Below, piece by piece: positions 15,913-23,947 of a stretch of 51,004 nt of DNA. The notes below the pieces were generated by a model. The model was not told the origin of the DNA. It searched no databases and saw only the letters and a program-made list of their open reading frames with translations. Both the position numbers and the translations under genes were made by a program. The stretch comes from Pseudomonas capeferrum (lineage in GTDB: Bacteria; Pseudomonadota; Gammaproteobacteria; Pseudomonadales; Pseudomonadaceae): positions 1 to 51,004 of the forward strand of contig NZ_JAAMQM010000033.1 of the NCBI RefSeq assembly GCF_013523055.1, given 5' to 3'. The first letter of the stretch is position 1. Each line of letters opens with the position of its first letter.

Positions 15913-17156
15913 CAGTCGGCGAACCGGCGGAATACCAGCGAGCCGTTGGTCCCGCCAAAGCCGAACGAGTTGGACAGCACGACATCGATTGGCATCTGGC
16001 GTGCCTCATGCGGCACGAAATCCAGGTCACAACCTTCATCGGGCTCATCCAGGTTGATCGTGGGGGGGGCTACCTGATCCCTGATGGCCAACACGCTGAA
16101 GATCGCCTCCACGGCACCCGCGGCGCCGAGCAGATGACCGGTCATCGACTTCGTCGAACTGACCGCGAGCTGCTGGGCATGGCTTGCGAACACACGCTTG
16201 ATCGCTGCCACTTCTGCCAGATCGCCTGCCGGGGTCGAGGTGCCATGGGCATTGATGTACTGGACCTGTGCAGCCTCCAGGCCGGCATCGCGCAGGGCAT
16301 TGGCCATGCAGCGAGCAGCACCGGCGCCATCGGCAGGTGGCGAAGTCATGTGGAAGGCGTCGCCACTCATGCCGAAACCGACAAGCTCGGCGTAAATCGT
16401 GGCTCCGCGCGCCTTGGCATGCTCGAGTTCCTCGAGCACCAGAGCACCAGCGCCATCGGACAGCACGAAGCCATCCCGACCCTTGTCCCACGGACGACTC
16501 GCGCGAGACGGTTCGTCATTGCGTGTCGAAAGCGCGCGGGAAGCACCAAAGCCACCCATGCCCAGACCACAGGCCGCCATCTCGGCACCACCGGCGATCA
16601 TCACATCGGCTTCGCCGTGGACGATATTGCGCGCCGCCATGCCGATACAATGCGTACCCGTGGTGCAGGCAGTCGCAATGGCATAGTTGGGGCCTTGCAG
16701 CCCCAGGTGGATCGACAGGAAGCCGGAAATCATGTTGATGATCGATCCAGGCACGAAGAACGGCGAAATCCGCCGCGGGCCCTGCTCATGCAAGGTCCTG
16801 CTGGTTTCTTCGATGTTGGTCAGCCCACCGATCCCCGAGCCCATGGCCACGCCAATGCGCTCACGGTTGGCATCGGTGACTTCCAACCCTGCGCTGCGCA
16901 CGGCCTGGAACCCGGCCGCCAGGCCGTACTGGATGAACAGGTCGAGCTTGCGAGCCTCCTTGGCCGACATGTACTGCTCGATCTCGAAACCCTTCACCGA
17001 GCCGCCAAAACGGGTGGAGTAGGCAGACAGGTCCGTATGCTCGATCGGACCGATCCCACTGCGGCCAGCCAGAATGCCCTGCCAGGTGCTCGGTACATCG
17101 GTACCCAGTGGCGACAGCATACCCATACCAGTGACCACGACGCGTCTACGCGACAC
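15912..17156 (-). CDS. fabF: 3-oxoacyl-[ACP] synthase II (KAS II)
   Basis: Condenses malonyl-ACP with acyl-ACP in fatty-acid elongation; in gamma-proteobacteria needed for temperature control of unsaturated chains. The 414-residue protein has the active-site Cys164 in TACTTGTHC, the histidines in NAHGTSTPAGD and MTGHLLGAAG, and GFGGTNGSLVF at the end. A run of eight C on the coding strand (positions 16062-16069) encodes the A-P-P segment of QVAPPTINL. It follows acpP past a hairpin terminator and is coupled to pabC. Confidence 0.97.
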   Translation of the reverse strand: MSRRRVVVTGMGMLSPLGTDVPSTWQGILAGRSGIGPIEHTDLSAYSTRFGGSVKGFEIEQYMSAKEARKLDLFIQYGLAAGFQAVRSAGLEVTDANRERIGVAMGSGIGGLTNIEETSRTLHEQGPRRISPFFVPGSIINMISGFLSIHLGLQGPNYAIATACTTGTHCIGMAARNIVHGEADVMIAGGAEMAACGLGMGGFGASRALSTRNDEPSRASRPWDKGRDGFVLSDGAGALVLEELEHAKARGATIYAELVGFGMSGDAFHMTSPPADGAGAARCMANALRDAGLEAAQVQYINAHGTSTPAGDLAEVAAIKRVFASHAQQLAVSSTKSMTGHLLGAAGAVEAIFSVLAIRDQVAPPTINLDEPDEGCDLDFVPHEARQMPIDVVLSNSFGFGGTNGSLVFRRFAD

Positions 17157-17242
17157 AGTACTCTCCTTATTCTATTCACGAGGTGCGTTGCCCTTTGATT
17201 CGCGAGGGCAAATGAAAGGCGACGGACCCTGCGGTTCTCGCA

Positions 17243-17283
17243 AAGAAAAAACCGCACGCCAGTCAAGGCAGTGCGGTTTTTCC
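17243..17283 (-). terminator. Terminator/attenuator after acpP
   Basis: AAAAACCGCAC (17246-17256) and GTGCGGTTTTT (17271-17281) form an 11-bp stem with a 14-base loop; on the minus strand it is followed by a T-rich tract. It lies between acpP and fabF and can let acpP be made in large excess over fabF, as expected for this very abundant protein. Confidence 0.8.
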
Positions 17284-17310
17284 CGACAAGAAGCGTCGAC
17301 TACAAACGTC

Positions 17311-17547
17311 TTAGGCCTGGTGGCTGTTGACGTAGTCGATAGCCGCTTGAACGGTAGTGATTTTCTCGGCTTCTTCGTCAGGAATCTCGGTCTCGAATTC
17401 CTCTTCCAGAGCCATCACCAGCTCGACGGTGTCAAGCGAATCGGCACCCAGGTCTTCGACGAAGGAAGAGGTGTTCTTCACTTCTTCTTCCTTGACGCCC
17501 AGTTGCTCGGCGACGATTTTCTTGACGCGTTCTTCGATGGTGCTCAT
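17311..17547 (-). CDS. acpP: Acyl carrier protein
   Basis: The small acidic carrier of growing acyl chains. The 78-residue sequence has the DSL motif with Ser37, the phosphopantetheine site (GADSLDTVELVMALEEEF), and four predicted helices. The leader has ATTAGGAGTGAAAAATAGGT before ATG, so the ribosome site is AGGAG 12 bases upstream. RgsA can pair with bases 17555-17569 covering this site. acpP sits between fabG and fabF with its own likely promoter and a following terminator. Confidence 0.99.
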   Translation of the reverse strand: MSTIEERVKKIVAEQLGVKEEEVKNTSSFVEDLGADSLDTVELVMALEEEFETEIPDEEAEKITTVQAAIDYVNSHQA

Positions 17548-17598
17548 ACCTATTTTTCACTCCTAATGAATATATGTCAGGCAGCTGGCCGGTGGACA

Positions 17599-17626
17599 AG
17601 TTTATAGAAAGACGCCTGCTTTTCAA
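17599..17626 (-). promoter_or_regulatory. Candidate sigma-70 promoter of acpP
   Basis: On the minus strand TTGAAA (17621-17626) and TAAACT (17599-17604) are 16 bases apart, in the 201-base fabG-acpP intergenic region. The predicted start gives a leader of about 45 nt that contains the RgsA target. Confidence 0.45.
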
Positions 17627-17748
17627 GCGTAATGCACCTCGAACCTGACACTCACCCTCTGCCTGGAATCTGGTGGCAGCTTTATAACGGATTTCAGCGT
17701 GCGAGTATGACTCTTTTTCGAGGCAATCCGTCACATTGAGTTGCAGGG

Positions 17749-18489
17749 TTACATATACATCCCGCCGTTCACTGGCACGGTGGCGCCGGTGACATAGGCT
17801 GCACCGTCGGATGCCAAGAACGCAACTACTTTGGCGATTTCGTCGGCGTGACCCAGGCGACCCAGCGGGATCTGAGTCAGCAGGCCCTCACGGTGCGCTT
17901 CGGGCAGCTCGCGCGTCATGTCCGTATCGATGAAGCCTGGGGCTACCGAATTGACGGTAATACCACGCGATCCGACTTCACGCGCCAAGGCTCGACTGAA
18001 ACCTTCCAGGCCCGCCTTGGCTGCAGCGTAGTTCACCTGGCCGACATTGCCCATGGCGCCGACGACCGAACCGATGCTGATGATACGACCCCAGCGTGCC
18101 TTGGTCATGCCACGCAGCACAGCCTTGGACAGACGGTAGAGGCTGTTGAGATTGGTATCGACAACGTCGAACCACTCGTCATCTTTCATGCGCAGCATGA
18201 GGTTGTCACGCGTGATGCCTGCGTTGTTGACCAGGATCGCCGGTGCACCGTATTGGGCCTGGATAGTGGCCAGAGTGGCCTCGACCGACTCGCGGTCGGT
18301 GACGTTGAGCGCCAAGCCAGTGCCGGTCACACCGTTTTCCTTCAGGGTCGCGGCAATACGCTCGGCACCGGACTCCGTGGTAGCGGTACCGATCACGGTG
18401 GCGCCCATGCGACCCAGTTCCAGGGCGATGGCCTGGCCGATGCCACGACTGGCGCCGGTGACCAGTGCAACTTTACCTTGCAGGCTCAT
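17749..18489 (-). CDS. fabG: 3-oxoacyl-[ACP] reductase
   Basis: NADPH-dependent reduction of 3-ketoacyl-ACP. The 246-residue SDR enzyme has the cofactor motif TGASRGIG (11-18), NNAGITRDN, and the catalytic Ser141, Tyr154 and Lys158 in SIGSVVGAMGN and NYAAAKAG. GGAG precedes the ATG. It lies 16 bases after fabD. Confidence 0.98.
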   Translation of the reverse strand: MSLQGKVALVTGASRGIGQAIALELGRMGATVIGTATTESGAERIAATLKENGVTGTGLALNVTDRESVEATLATIQAQYGAPAILVNNAGITRDNLMLRMKDDEWFDVVDTNLNSLYRLSKAVLRGMTKARWGRIISIGSVVGAMGNVGQVNYAAAKAGLEGFSRALAREVGSRGITVNSVAPGFIDTDMTRELPEAHREGLLTQIPLGRLGHADEIAKVVAFLASDGAAYVTGATVPVNGGMYM

Positions 18490-18505
18490 GCAAGTTTCTC
18501 CGAAT

Positions 18506-19444
18506 TCAGGCCAGCGCCGCGCGAGTGGCGGCGACAGCGTCAGGGGTATTGAGGTTGTAAGTGGTCACGCCTTCGGCGCAGCGCTTGTTCAGGCCCGCCA
18601 GGACCTTGCCAGGGCCGCACTCGACCAGATTCACGGCGCCTTGCGCCGCCAGGCGCTGCACGCACTCGACCCAGCGGACCGGCTTGTACAGCTGTTCGAG
18701 CAGGTCGTGCTTGAGGGTCTCGAGGTCAGCCGCAACCGCGGCGCTGACGTTCTGGACCACGGGAATCTCTGGCGCCTTCCAATCGATGGCGTTGACCGCC
18801 TCGGCGAAGCGCTCGGCGGCGGGACGCATCAGCTCGCAATGCGAAGGCACGCTGACCGCCAGCGGCAGCGCGCGCTTGGCGCCTGCGGCCTTGCACAGCT
18901 CGACGGCCCGATCGACGGCAGCCTTGCTGCCGGCGATGACTACCTGGCCCGGGGAGTTGAAATTGACCGCGCTGACCACTTCGTCTTCCGCGGCTTGCGC
19001 GCAGATGTCCACGACGACGTTATTTTCCAGGCCGAGAATCGCCGCCATGGCGCCATGCCCTGCCGGCACTGCTTCCTGCATCAGTTGGCCGCGGCGCTCG
19101 ACCAGCTTGACCGCTTCGGCCAGGGTCAGGCTGCCCACAGCGACCAAGGCACTGTATTCGCCCAGGCTGTGGCCCGCCACGTAGGCGGGACGCACGCCGC
19201 CCTCGGCCAGCCACAAGCGCCACAGCGCGATGGAGGCGACAAGGATGGCCGGTTGAGTCTTGTCGGTTCGGTTGAGTTGTTCTTCCGGGCCTTCCTGGAC
19301 AAGCTTCCAGAGATCGTAACCCAGAGCCTCGGAGGCCTCGCGAAAGGTTTCAATGATCAGTGGCTGCTGCGCGCCGAGCTCGGCGAGCATGCCCAGCGAC
19401 TGAGAACCTTGACCGGGAAAGACGAATGCGAGGGATGCAGACAT
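18506..19444 (-). CDS. fabD: Malonyl-CoA:ACP transacylase
   Basis: Loads malonyl groups from CoA to ACP. The 312-residue protein has FVFPGQGSQ at the N-terminus, the active serine at 93 in GHSLGEYSAL, and the partner histidine in VPSHCELM. The start has a modest AAGGG site. It follows plsX by 127 bases in which I see no separate gene. Confidence 0.98.
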   Translation of the reverse strand: MSASLAFVFPGQGSQSLGMLAELGAQQPLIIETFREASEALGYDLWKLVQEGPEEQLNRTDKTQPAILVASIALWRLWLAEGGVRPAYVAGHSLGEYSALVAVGSLTLAEAVKLVERRGQLMQEAVPAGHGAMAAILGLENNVVVDICAQAAEDEVVSAVNFNSPGQVVIAGSKAAVDRAVELCKAAGAKRALPLAVSVPSHCELMRPAAERFAEAVNAIDWKAPEIPVVQNVSAAVAADLETLKHDLLEQLYKPVRWVECVQRLAAQGAVNLVECGPGKVLAGLNKRCAEGVTTYNLNTPDAVAATRAALA

Positions 19445-19571
19445 TGAACAAGCCCTTATGATCTAGTCGTCGAATGATAGGTATCGCGCGCATGGCACAA
19501 CACGGAAACTGAAAACTTGGATGAAAACGAAAACCAAGTGGTCACATTTAACCACCTCATGACGGATCCGC

Positions 19572-20582
19572 CTAAAGCAACAGGTCTTCCAGGCGACCAT
19601 GCAGACGCTGCGGCAACCCCTCCTGGATCTCGATCAGCGCGCGCTGGATCGCACTCTGGAAGCCTTGCACGCCCGCGGCACCGTGGCTTTTTATCACGAT
19701 ACCCTGCAACCCGAGGAAACTTGCGCCATTATGACGCGCGGGCGCCAGGTCGGCCTGCAGCCGCTTGAGCAGCGGCATCGCCATGAGCCCCGCCATGCGC
19801 GCGAATGCCCCACCCTTGAACAGAGCCTCGATACGCGCGGCAATCATGGTAGCCAATCCTTCGCTCGACTTTAGCAGGATATTGCCAACGAATCCGTCGC
19901 AGACCACCACGTCGGCCTCGCCGCGGTACAGGCCGTCACCTTCGACGAAGCCGATATAGTTTAGCCCCCGGGCATTCTGCAGAAGGCTGGCGGCCAGCTT
20001 CACTTGCTGGTTGCCCTTGATGTCCTCGATACCGATATTGAGCAGCGCCACGCGCGGGCGCTGAACACCCAGCGCCTGAGCGGCAACCGAGCCCATCACC
20101 GCGAATTGGTGGAGGTGCTCGGCGGTGCAATCGACATTCGCCCCCAGGTCCAACAACTGACAATAGCCGGTCCGGGTGGGAATGGCCGCCACCATCGCCG
20201 GGCGATCGACGCCTGGCAATGTCTTGAGAACGAAGCGCGACAGCGCCATCAGCGCGCCGGTATTGCCAGCACTGACGCAGGCGTGCGCCTTCCCATCCCG
20301 CACCAGCTCGAGGGCAACGCGCATCGATGAATCCGGCTTGCCTCGTAGTGCCTGGGAGGGCCGTTCGTCCATGCCGATCACTTCGCTGGCAGCCACGATC
20401 TGCAGGCGCGCGCGATTCGCCACCGGCTGGCTGGCAAGAAGGTCTTCAAGGAGAGAGGGTTGACCGACAAGGGTCAGGTGCAGCGAAGGTGTAGCCGAAA
20501 GGCAGGCAATGCATGCCTGGACAATGCTGCGGGGACCGAAGTCCCCGCCCATTGCGTCGATCGCGATGATCTGAGCGGACAA
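19572..20582 (-). CDS. plsX: Phosphate acyltransferase PlsX
   Basis: Makes acyl-phosphate from acyl-ACP, the first step of the PlsX/PlsY phospholipid route. The 336 residues include IIAIDAMGGDFGP at the start, SAGNTGALMALSRF, DLGANVDCTAEHL and VVCDGFVGNILLKSSEG, all typical. The start codon is TTG (20580-20582), three bases after the rpmF stop; the next in-frame ATG lies inside the conserved DAMGGD motif and is too late. Translation is probably coupled to rpmF. Confidence 0.95.
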   Translation of the reverse strand: MSAQIIAIDAMGGDFGPRSIVQACIACLSATPSLHLTLVGQPSLLEDLLASQPVANRARLQIVAASEVIGMDERPSQALRGKPDSSMRVALELVRDGKAHACVSAGNTGALMALSRFVLKTLPGVDRPAMVAAIPTRTGYCQLLDLGANVDCTAEHLHQFAVMGSVAAQALGVQRPRVALLNIGIEDIKGNQQVKLAASLLQNARGLNYIGFVEGDGLYRGEADVVVCDGFVGNILLKSSEGLATMIAARIEALFKGGAFARMAGLMAMPLLKRLQADLAPARHNGASFLGLQGIVIKSHGAAGVQGFQSAIQRALIEIQEGLPQRLHGRLEDLLL

Positions 20583-20585
20583 GGT

Positions 20586-20768
20586 TTACTCGTCAGCGCC
20601 CTTGTCGATCACTTTACGGCCACGGTATACGCCTTCTGGCGAAACGTGGTGACGCAGGTGAACTTCACCGGTAGTTTTTTCTACCGACAGCGCGTTTTCC
20701 GACAAGGCATCGTGCGAACGACGCATGTCACGGGCAGAGCGGGATTTTTTGTTCTGCTGAACAGCCAT
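20586..20768 (-). CDS. rpmF: 50S ribosomal protein L32
   Basis: A 60-residue basic ribosomal protein beginning [20 protein letters not shown]. The zinc-binding cysteines seen in some L32 proteins are absent, as usual in pseudomonads. AGGAG spaced 9 bases from ATG overlaps the yceD stop region. The yceD-rpmF-plsX-fab order is widely conserved. Confidence 0.97.
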
Positions 20769-20781
20769 AATTGATTAACTC

Positions 20782-21309
20782 CTAAACGTTTGGGTCACGC
20801 TTTAACTGCGCCAAAACACTGAACGGGTTGGACCGCGATACCTCGTCCTTGCTCGGTTCGGGCTCATTTACGCCCGCCGGCTGCTGGCATTCTTCCGGAT
20901 GATGAGCAGGCACGATAGGCAGGGCGAGCAGCAGCTCTTCCTCGACCAGCGCCTGCAGATCCAAAGGATCTTCGCCCAGTTCCAGCACGTCATAACCTTT
21001 CGGCAACGACTGGGTATTCGCACCCTCCTTCACCACGGCGTAGGTACACTCGCTGTGGATCGGCAGGGTGACCTGCTCAAGACAACGCTGGCAAATCATC
21101 TTGACCTCGACGTCGAGTTCGCTGTGGCATACCACAACGTTCTGTTCGTCTCGCTCAAAATCGAATTTGACCTGCACCGTACCGACAGAATCGGAAAGCG
21201 GGTCGCAGAGTCTTTCCAAATCGGCGAGCGGAAGCGAACCCTGGAGGGTTACGCCGCGATCAGCCAATTTGCGCGGGTCAACGTGAGGTGGAATCGGGTC
21301 ATTCAACAT
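20782..21309 (-). CDS. yceD: YceD / DUF177 family protein
   Basis: A 175-residue protein of the DUF177 family, linked by gene neighbourhood to rpmF and reported in other bacteria to affect 23S rRNA levels. ICQRCLEQV (residues about 71-79) has the conserved C-x-x-C, and EEELLLALPIVPAH is the second family block. The C-terminus ends NPFSVLAQLKRDPNV. The start at 21309 matches the family N-terminus (PPHVDPRKLADRG). No ribosome site exists upstream: the -10 box of a strong promoter ends only nine bases before the ATG, so the mRNA is probably leaderless. Confidence 0.93.
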   Translation of the reverse strand: MLNDPIPPHVDPRKLADRGVTLQGSLPLADLERLCDPLSDSVGTVQVKFDFERDEQNVVVCHSELDVEVKMICQRCLEQVTLPIHSECTYAVVKEGANTQSLPKGYDVLELGEDPLDLQALVEEELLLALPIVPAHHPEECQQPAGVNEPEPSKDEVSRSNPFSVLAQLKRDPNV

Positions 21310-21318
21310 AGGCGCAGC

Positions 21319-21347
21319 ATTCTAGGGATGCCCCCTCCCCCTGTCAA
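21319..21347 (-). promoter_or_regulatory. Sigma-70 promoter of the yceD-rpmF-plsX-fab operon
   Basis: On the minus strand TTGACA (21342-21347) and TAGAAT (21319-21324) are spaced by exactly 17 bases. A normal start about seven bases after the -10 falls at 21312, leaving about three bases before the yceD ATG. Confidence 0.8.
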
Positions 21348-21404
21348 AGGAAATTCCGCGGCATCTCGCATGTTAGAATCCGCGCACCTGTCCAGGAGTC
21401 TTCC

Positions 21405-21983
21405 ATGCTTCCTTTGTTATTGGCTTCCAGCTCTTCTTACCGACGCGAATTGCTGCAGCGCCTGCGCCTGCCCTTTACCTGCGCCAGCCCCGACATAGAC
21501 GAGCAGCGCCTTGCCGGCGAAGGCGCAGGCGACCTGGTACGCCGACTTTCCCGACAAAAGGCGCACGCCTTGGCAGGCGCATATCCCCGCCATTTGATCA
21601 TCGGTTCGGATCAGGTAGCGGTACTTGGCGAGCAGATCCTTGGCAAACCCCATACCTTCGAGCGCGCCTGCGAGCAATTGCTGGCCGCCAGCGGGCAGCA
21701 GGTCACCTTCCTGACCGGCGTGGCGTTGCTCAACAGCGAAACCGGAACGTGCCAGGTCGACTGCATCCCCTTCACGGTGAACATGCGCGAACTGGATGTG
21801 GCGTGCATCGAGCGTTATGTCGAAGCCGAACGGCCTTTCGACTGCGCAGGCAGCTTCAAGGCCGAAGGTCTCGGCGTCAGTCTGTTCCAGAGCACACACG
21901 GCCCCGATGCGACCAGCCTGATCGGGCTGCCCCTGATCCGACTGGTGGACATGCTGGCCCAGGAAGGCGTGTGCATCCCCTGA
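21405..21983 (+). CDS. Maf-like nucleoside triphosphate pyrophosphatase (YceF type)
   Basis: A 192-residue house-cleaning pyrophosphatase of the Maf family; the YceF branch acts on 7-methyl-GTP. LASSSSYRRELLQRL is the N-terminal signature, and GSDQVAVLG and GKP supply further conserved residues; FDCAGSFKAEGLG and DATSLIGLPL complete the fold. The distinction from the dTTP/UTP branch rests on the absence of the motif order seen there and on position next to yceD-rpmF, where yceF homologues usually lie. AGGAG precedes ATG. It is divergent from yceD. Confidence 0.92.
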   Translation: MLPLLLASSSSYRRELLQRLRLPFTCASPDIDEQRLAGEGAGDLVRRLSRQKAHALAGAYPRHLIIGSDQVAVLGEQILGKPHTFERACEQLLAASGQQVTFLTGVALLNSETGTCQVDCIPFTVNMRELDVACIERYVEAERPFDCAGSFKAEGLGVSLFQSTHGPDATSLIGLPLIRLVDMLAQEGVCIP

Positions 21984-22093
21984 TAGACAAAAAAGCCGAC
22001 CATCAGATCAAAGCCAGCCACTCGAGCAAAGACATTCGATCATATGCCAAAGCATATTTGGCAGCTCTTGAACCTTCCGATGCCGAAGCCCTA

Positions 22094-22167
22094 TCGCGGG
22101 GCAAGCCCCCTCGCCACCTGTATGCGGTGTAGCCAAGACTACGTGTCCAGTGGCGAGCGGGCTTGCC
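22094..22167. repeat. REP-like inverted pair
   Basis: In the 281 bases between the converging maf-like and sppA genes, TCGCGGGGCAAGCCCCCTCG at 22094-22113 and a similar GTGGCGAGCGGGCTTGCC at 22150-22167 face each other. These are slightly diverged copies of the REP core at 47-74. I see nothing else in the interval. Confidence 0.7.
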
Positions 22168-22264
22168 AGCAGCATCACTGAAGGCTCGCAAGCCGAACGA
22201 TCAGCCCTGGCATCGAAATCTGATGCCTGACTGACATCAACCACCAGACTGGCTTTTCAAGACA

Positions 22265-23266
22265 TCAGCGCAAGGCAGGGCCCTGGAAGCCCATCCACAT
22301 CGCCAGGCGCTCGGCCACGCTGGCACCCAGGCGCTTGGAGAAGCGATCGAACGGCGATTCCTGAACCGTGAAGTCCACCAGGTTCTTCTCGCCCACGACC
22401 TCACGCGCCACGTAGCCGGCACTGCCCAGACCATCCACCAGACCCAAGTCCAGGGCTTGCTCACCCGACCAGACCAGGCCACTGAACAACTCAGGATGCT
22501 CCTTGTCCTTCAGGCGCTCGCCTCGCCCCTGCTTGACACTGGCAATGAACTGGCGATGGGTGGTTTCCAGCACACCCTGCCAGAAGGCCGTCTCGTCCGG
22601 CTTTTGCGGCTGGAAGGGATCGAGGAATGCCTTATGCTCACCTGCTGTATAGGTACGCCGCTCGACACCCAACTTCTCCATGGCGCCCACGAAACCATAA
22701 CCCGCCGCGGTCACACCAATCGAGCCGACAAGGCTGGACTTGTCAGCGTAGATCTGGTCCGCCGCGCTGGCGATGTAATAGGCTCCGGAAGCCCCCAGGT
22801 CGGTGATCACCGCGTAGAGCTTGATCGCCGGATATTCGGCACGCAGGCGCCGGATCTCGTCATAGACGTAGCCGGACTGCACCGGACTGCCACCCGGACT
22901 GTTGATACGCATCAACACCGCCCTGGTACCGGAATCCTTGAATGCTTCCCGCAGGCTGCTGATCAGGTTGTCGGCACTGGCCGGCTCCTGGTCGGCAATC
23001 ATTCCGCGCACCTCGATCAATGCAGTGTGACTACCGCTGCGCGAAGCGGCCTTGTCCACATCCATGAACGGCAGGAACAGCGCCAGAATGCCGAACAGGT
23101 AGACGAAGGTGAGCAGCTTGAAGAAGATCCCCCACCGCCGCGCCCGCCGCTGCTCCTGAACGCCGGCCAACAGGGTCTTCTCCAGCAGCTTCCAGCCCTT
23201 GCGCTCTTCCCGGTCATCGGGCTCCTGGGATTCTTGGGACTCTGGCGCTTTCCACTCGTCAGCCAT
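22265..23266 (-). CDS. sppA: Signal peptide peptidase SppA, S49 family
   Basis: A membrane-anchored serine protease that clears cleaved signal peptides. The 333-residue protein is the short (36-kDa type) form: one membrane segment at about 47-67, MRINSPGGSPVQSGYV, the nucleophile Ser160 in DLGASGAYYIA, and the general-base Lys212 in TYTAGEHKAFL. The first 45 residues are highly charged and cytoplasmic. It lies 6 bases after the HAD gene, in an rluC-HAD-sppA unit. Confidence 0.93.
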   Translation of the reverse strand: MADEWKAPESQESQEPDDREERKGWKLLEKTLLAGVQEQRRARRWGIFFKLLTFVYLFGILALFLPFMDVDKAASRSGSHTALIEVRGMIADQEPASADNLISSLREAFKDSGTRAVLMRINSPGGSPVQSGYVYDEIRRLRAEYPAIKLYAVITDLGASGAYYIASAADQIYADKSSLVGSIGVTAAGYGFVGAMEKLGVERRTYTAGEHKAFLDPFQPQKPDETAFWQGVLETTHRQFIASVKQGRGERLKDKEHPELFSGLVWSGEQALDLGLVDGLGSAGYVAREVVGEKNLVDFTVQESPFDRFSKRLGASVAERLAMWMGFQGPALR

Positions 23267-23272
23267 GCTTAC

Positions 23273-23947
23273 CTACCCCGGGTTATGAGTGCGCGAACCA
23301 GCCAGCCAGTCGCGCAACTGCGAAAAATGATCGATGCATACTTGCGGACCGAACTCGCTCAAGGCCTCCAGCGACATCGCGCCATAACCCACAGCGACCG
23401 AGTGCATGCCCGCATTGCGCGCCATCAACAGATCGAACGAGGAATCTCCGACCATCAGCGCACGCTGCGGTTCGACAGCGCAGTGCGCGAGAATCTCCTC
23501 GAGCATCCGCGGGTGCGGCTTGCCACGTGTCTCATCGGCGCCGCGAGTGACATCGAAGTAGTTTTCCCAACCGTTGGCTTTCAGTACCCGATCCAGGCCG
23601 CGCCGCGCCTTGCCGGTTGCCACGGCCAGGCGGTAGCCCTCGGCGCGAAACGCTTCCAGCGACTCGCTGACACCGTCGAACAGCGGCGAAGGCTGCTCGT
23701 CCAGAGCCATGTAGACATCGGCGTAGTGCCTGCGCAGGGTCTGGACCTGCGCGGCATCCAGGTGCGGATAGAGAGTCAGGATGGCTTCGTCGAGCGCCAG
23801 GCCGATGATACCCTTGATCGCTTCCTCGGCGCGGAGCGCTTCGCCCGCGCGCTCGGCCGCCAGGTTCATGGCCAGGACGATACGGCCGATGGAGTCGGCC
23901 AAGGTGCCGTCCCAATCGAAGATCAGCAGCTCGTAATCACGTCGCAC
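23273..23947 (-). CDS. HAD-family phosphatase, subfamily IA
   Basis: A 224-residue haloacid-dehalogenase-type hydrolase. The motifs are FDWDGTLADS (nucleophile Asp11, acid Asp13), VATGKARRGL (motif II with Thr), KPHPRMLEEIL (motif III Lys) and MVGDSSFDLLMARNAGM (motif IV). The cap is helical, as in phosphoglycolate-phosphatase-like enzymes, but the substrate is unknown. The start appears to be GTG at 23945-23947, overlapping the rluC end by 11 bases. Confidence 0.9.
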   Translation of the reverse strand: MRRDYELLIFDWDGTLADSIGRIVLAMNLAAERAGEALRAEEAIKGIIGLALDEAILTLYPHLDAAQVQTLRRHYADVYMALDEQPSPLFDGVSESLEAFRAEGYRLAVATGKARRGLDRVLKANGWENYFDVTRGADETRGKPHPRMLEEILAHCAVEPQRALMVGDSSFDLLMARNAGMHSVAVGYGAMSLEALSEFGPQVCIDHFSQLRDWLAGSRTHNPG

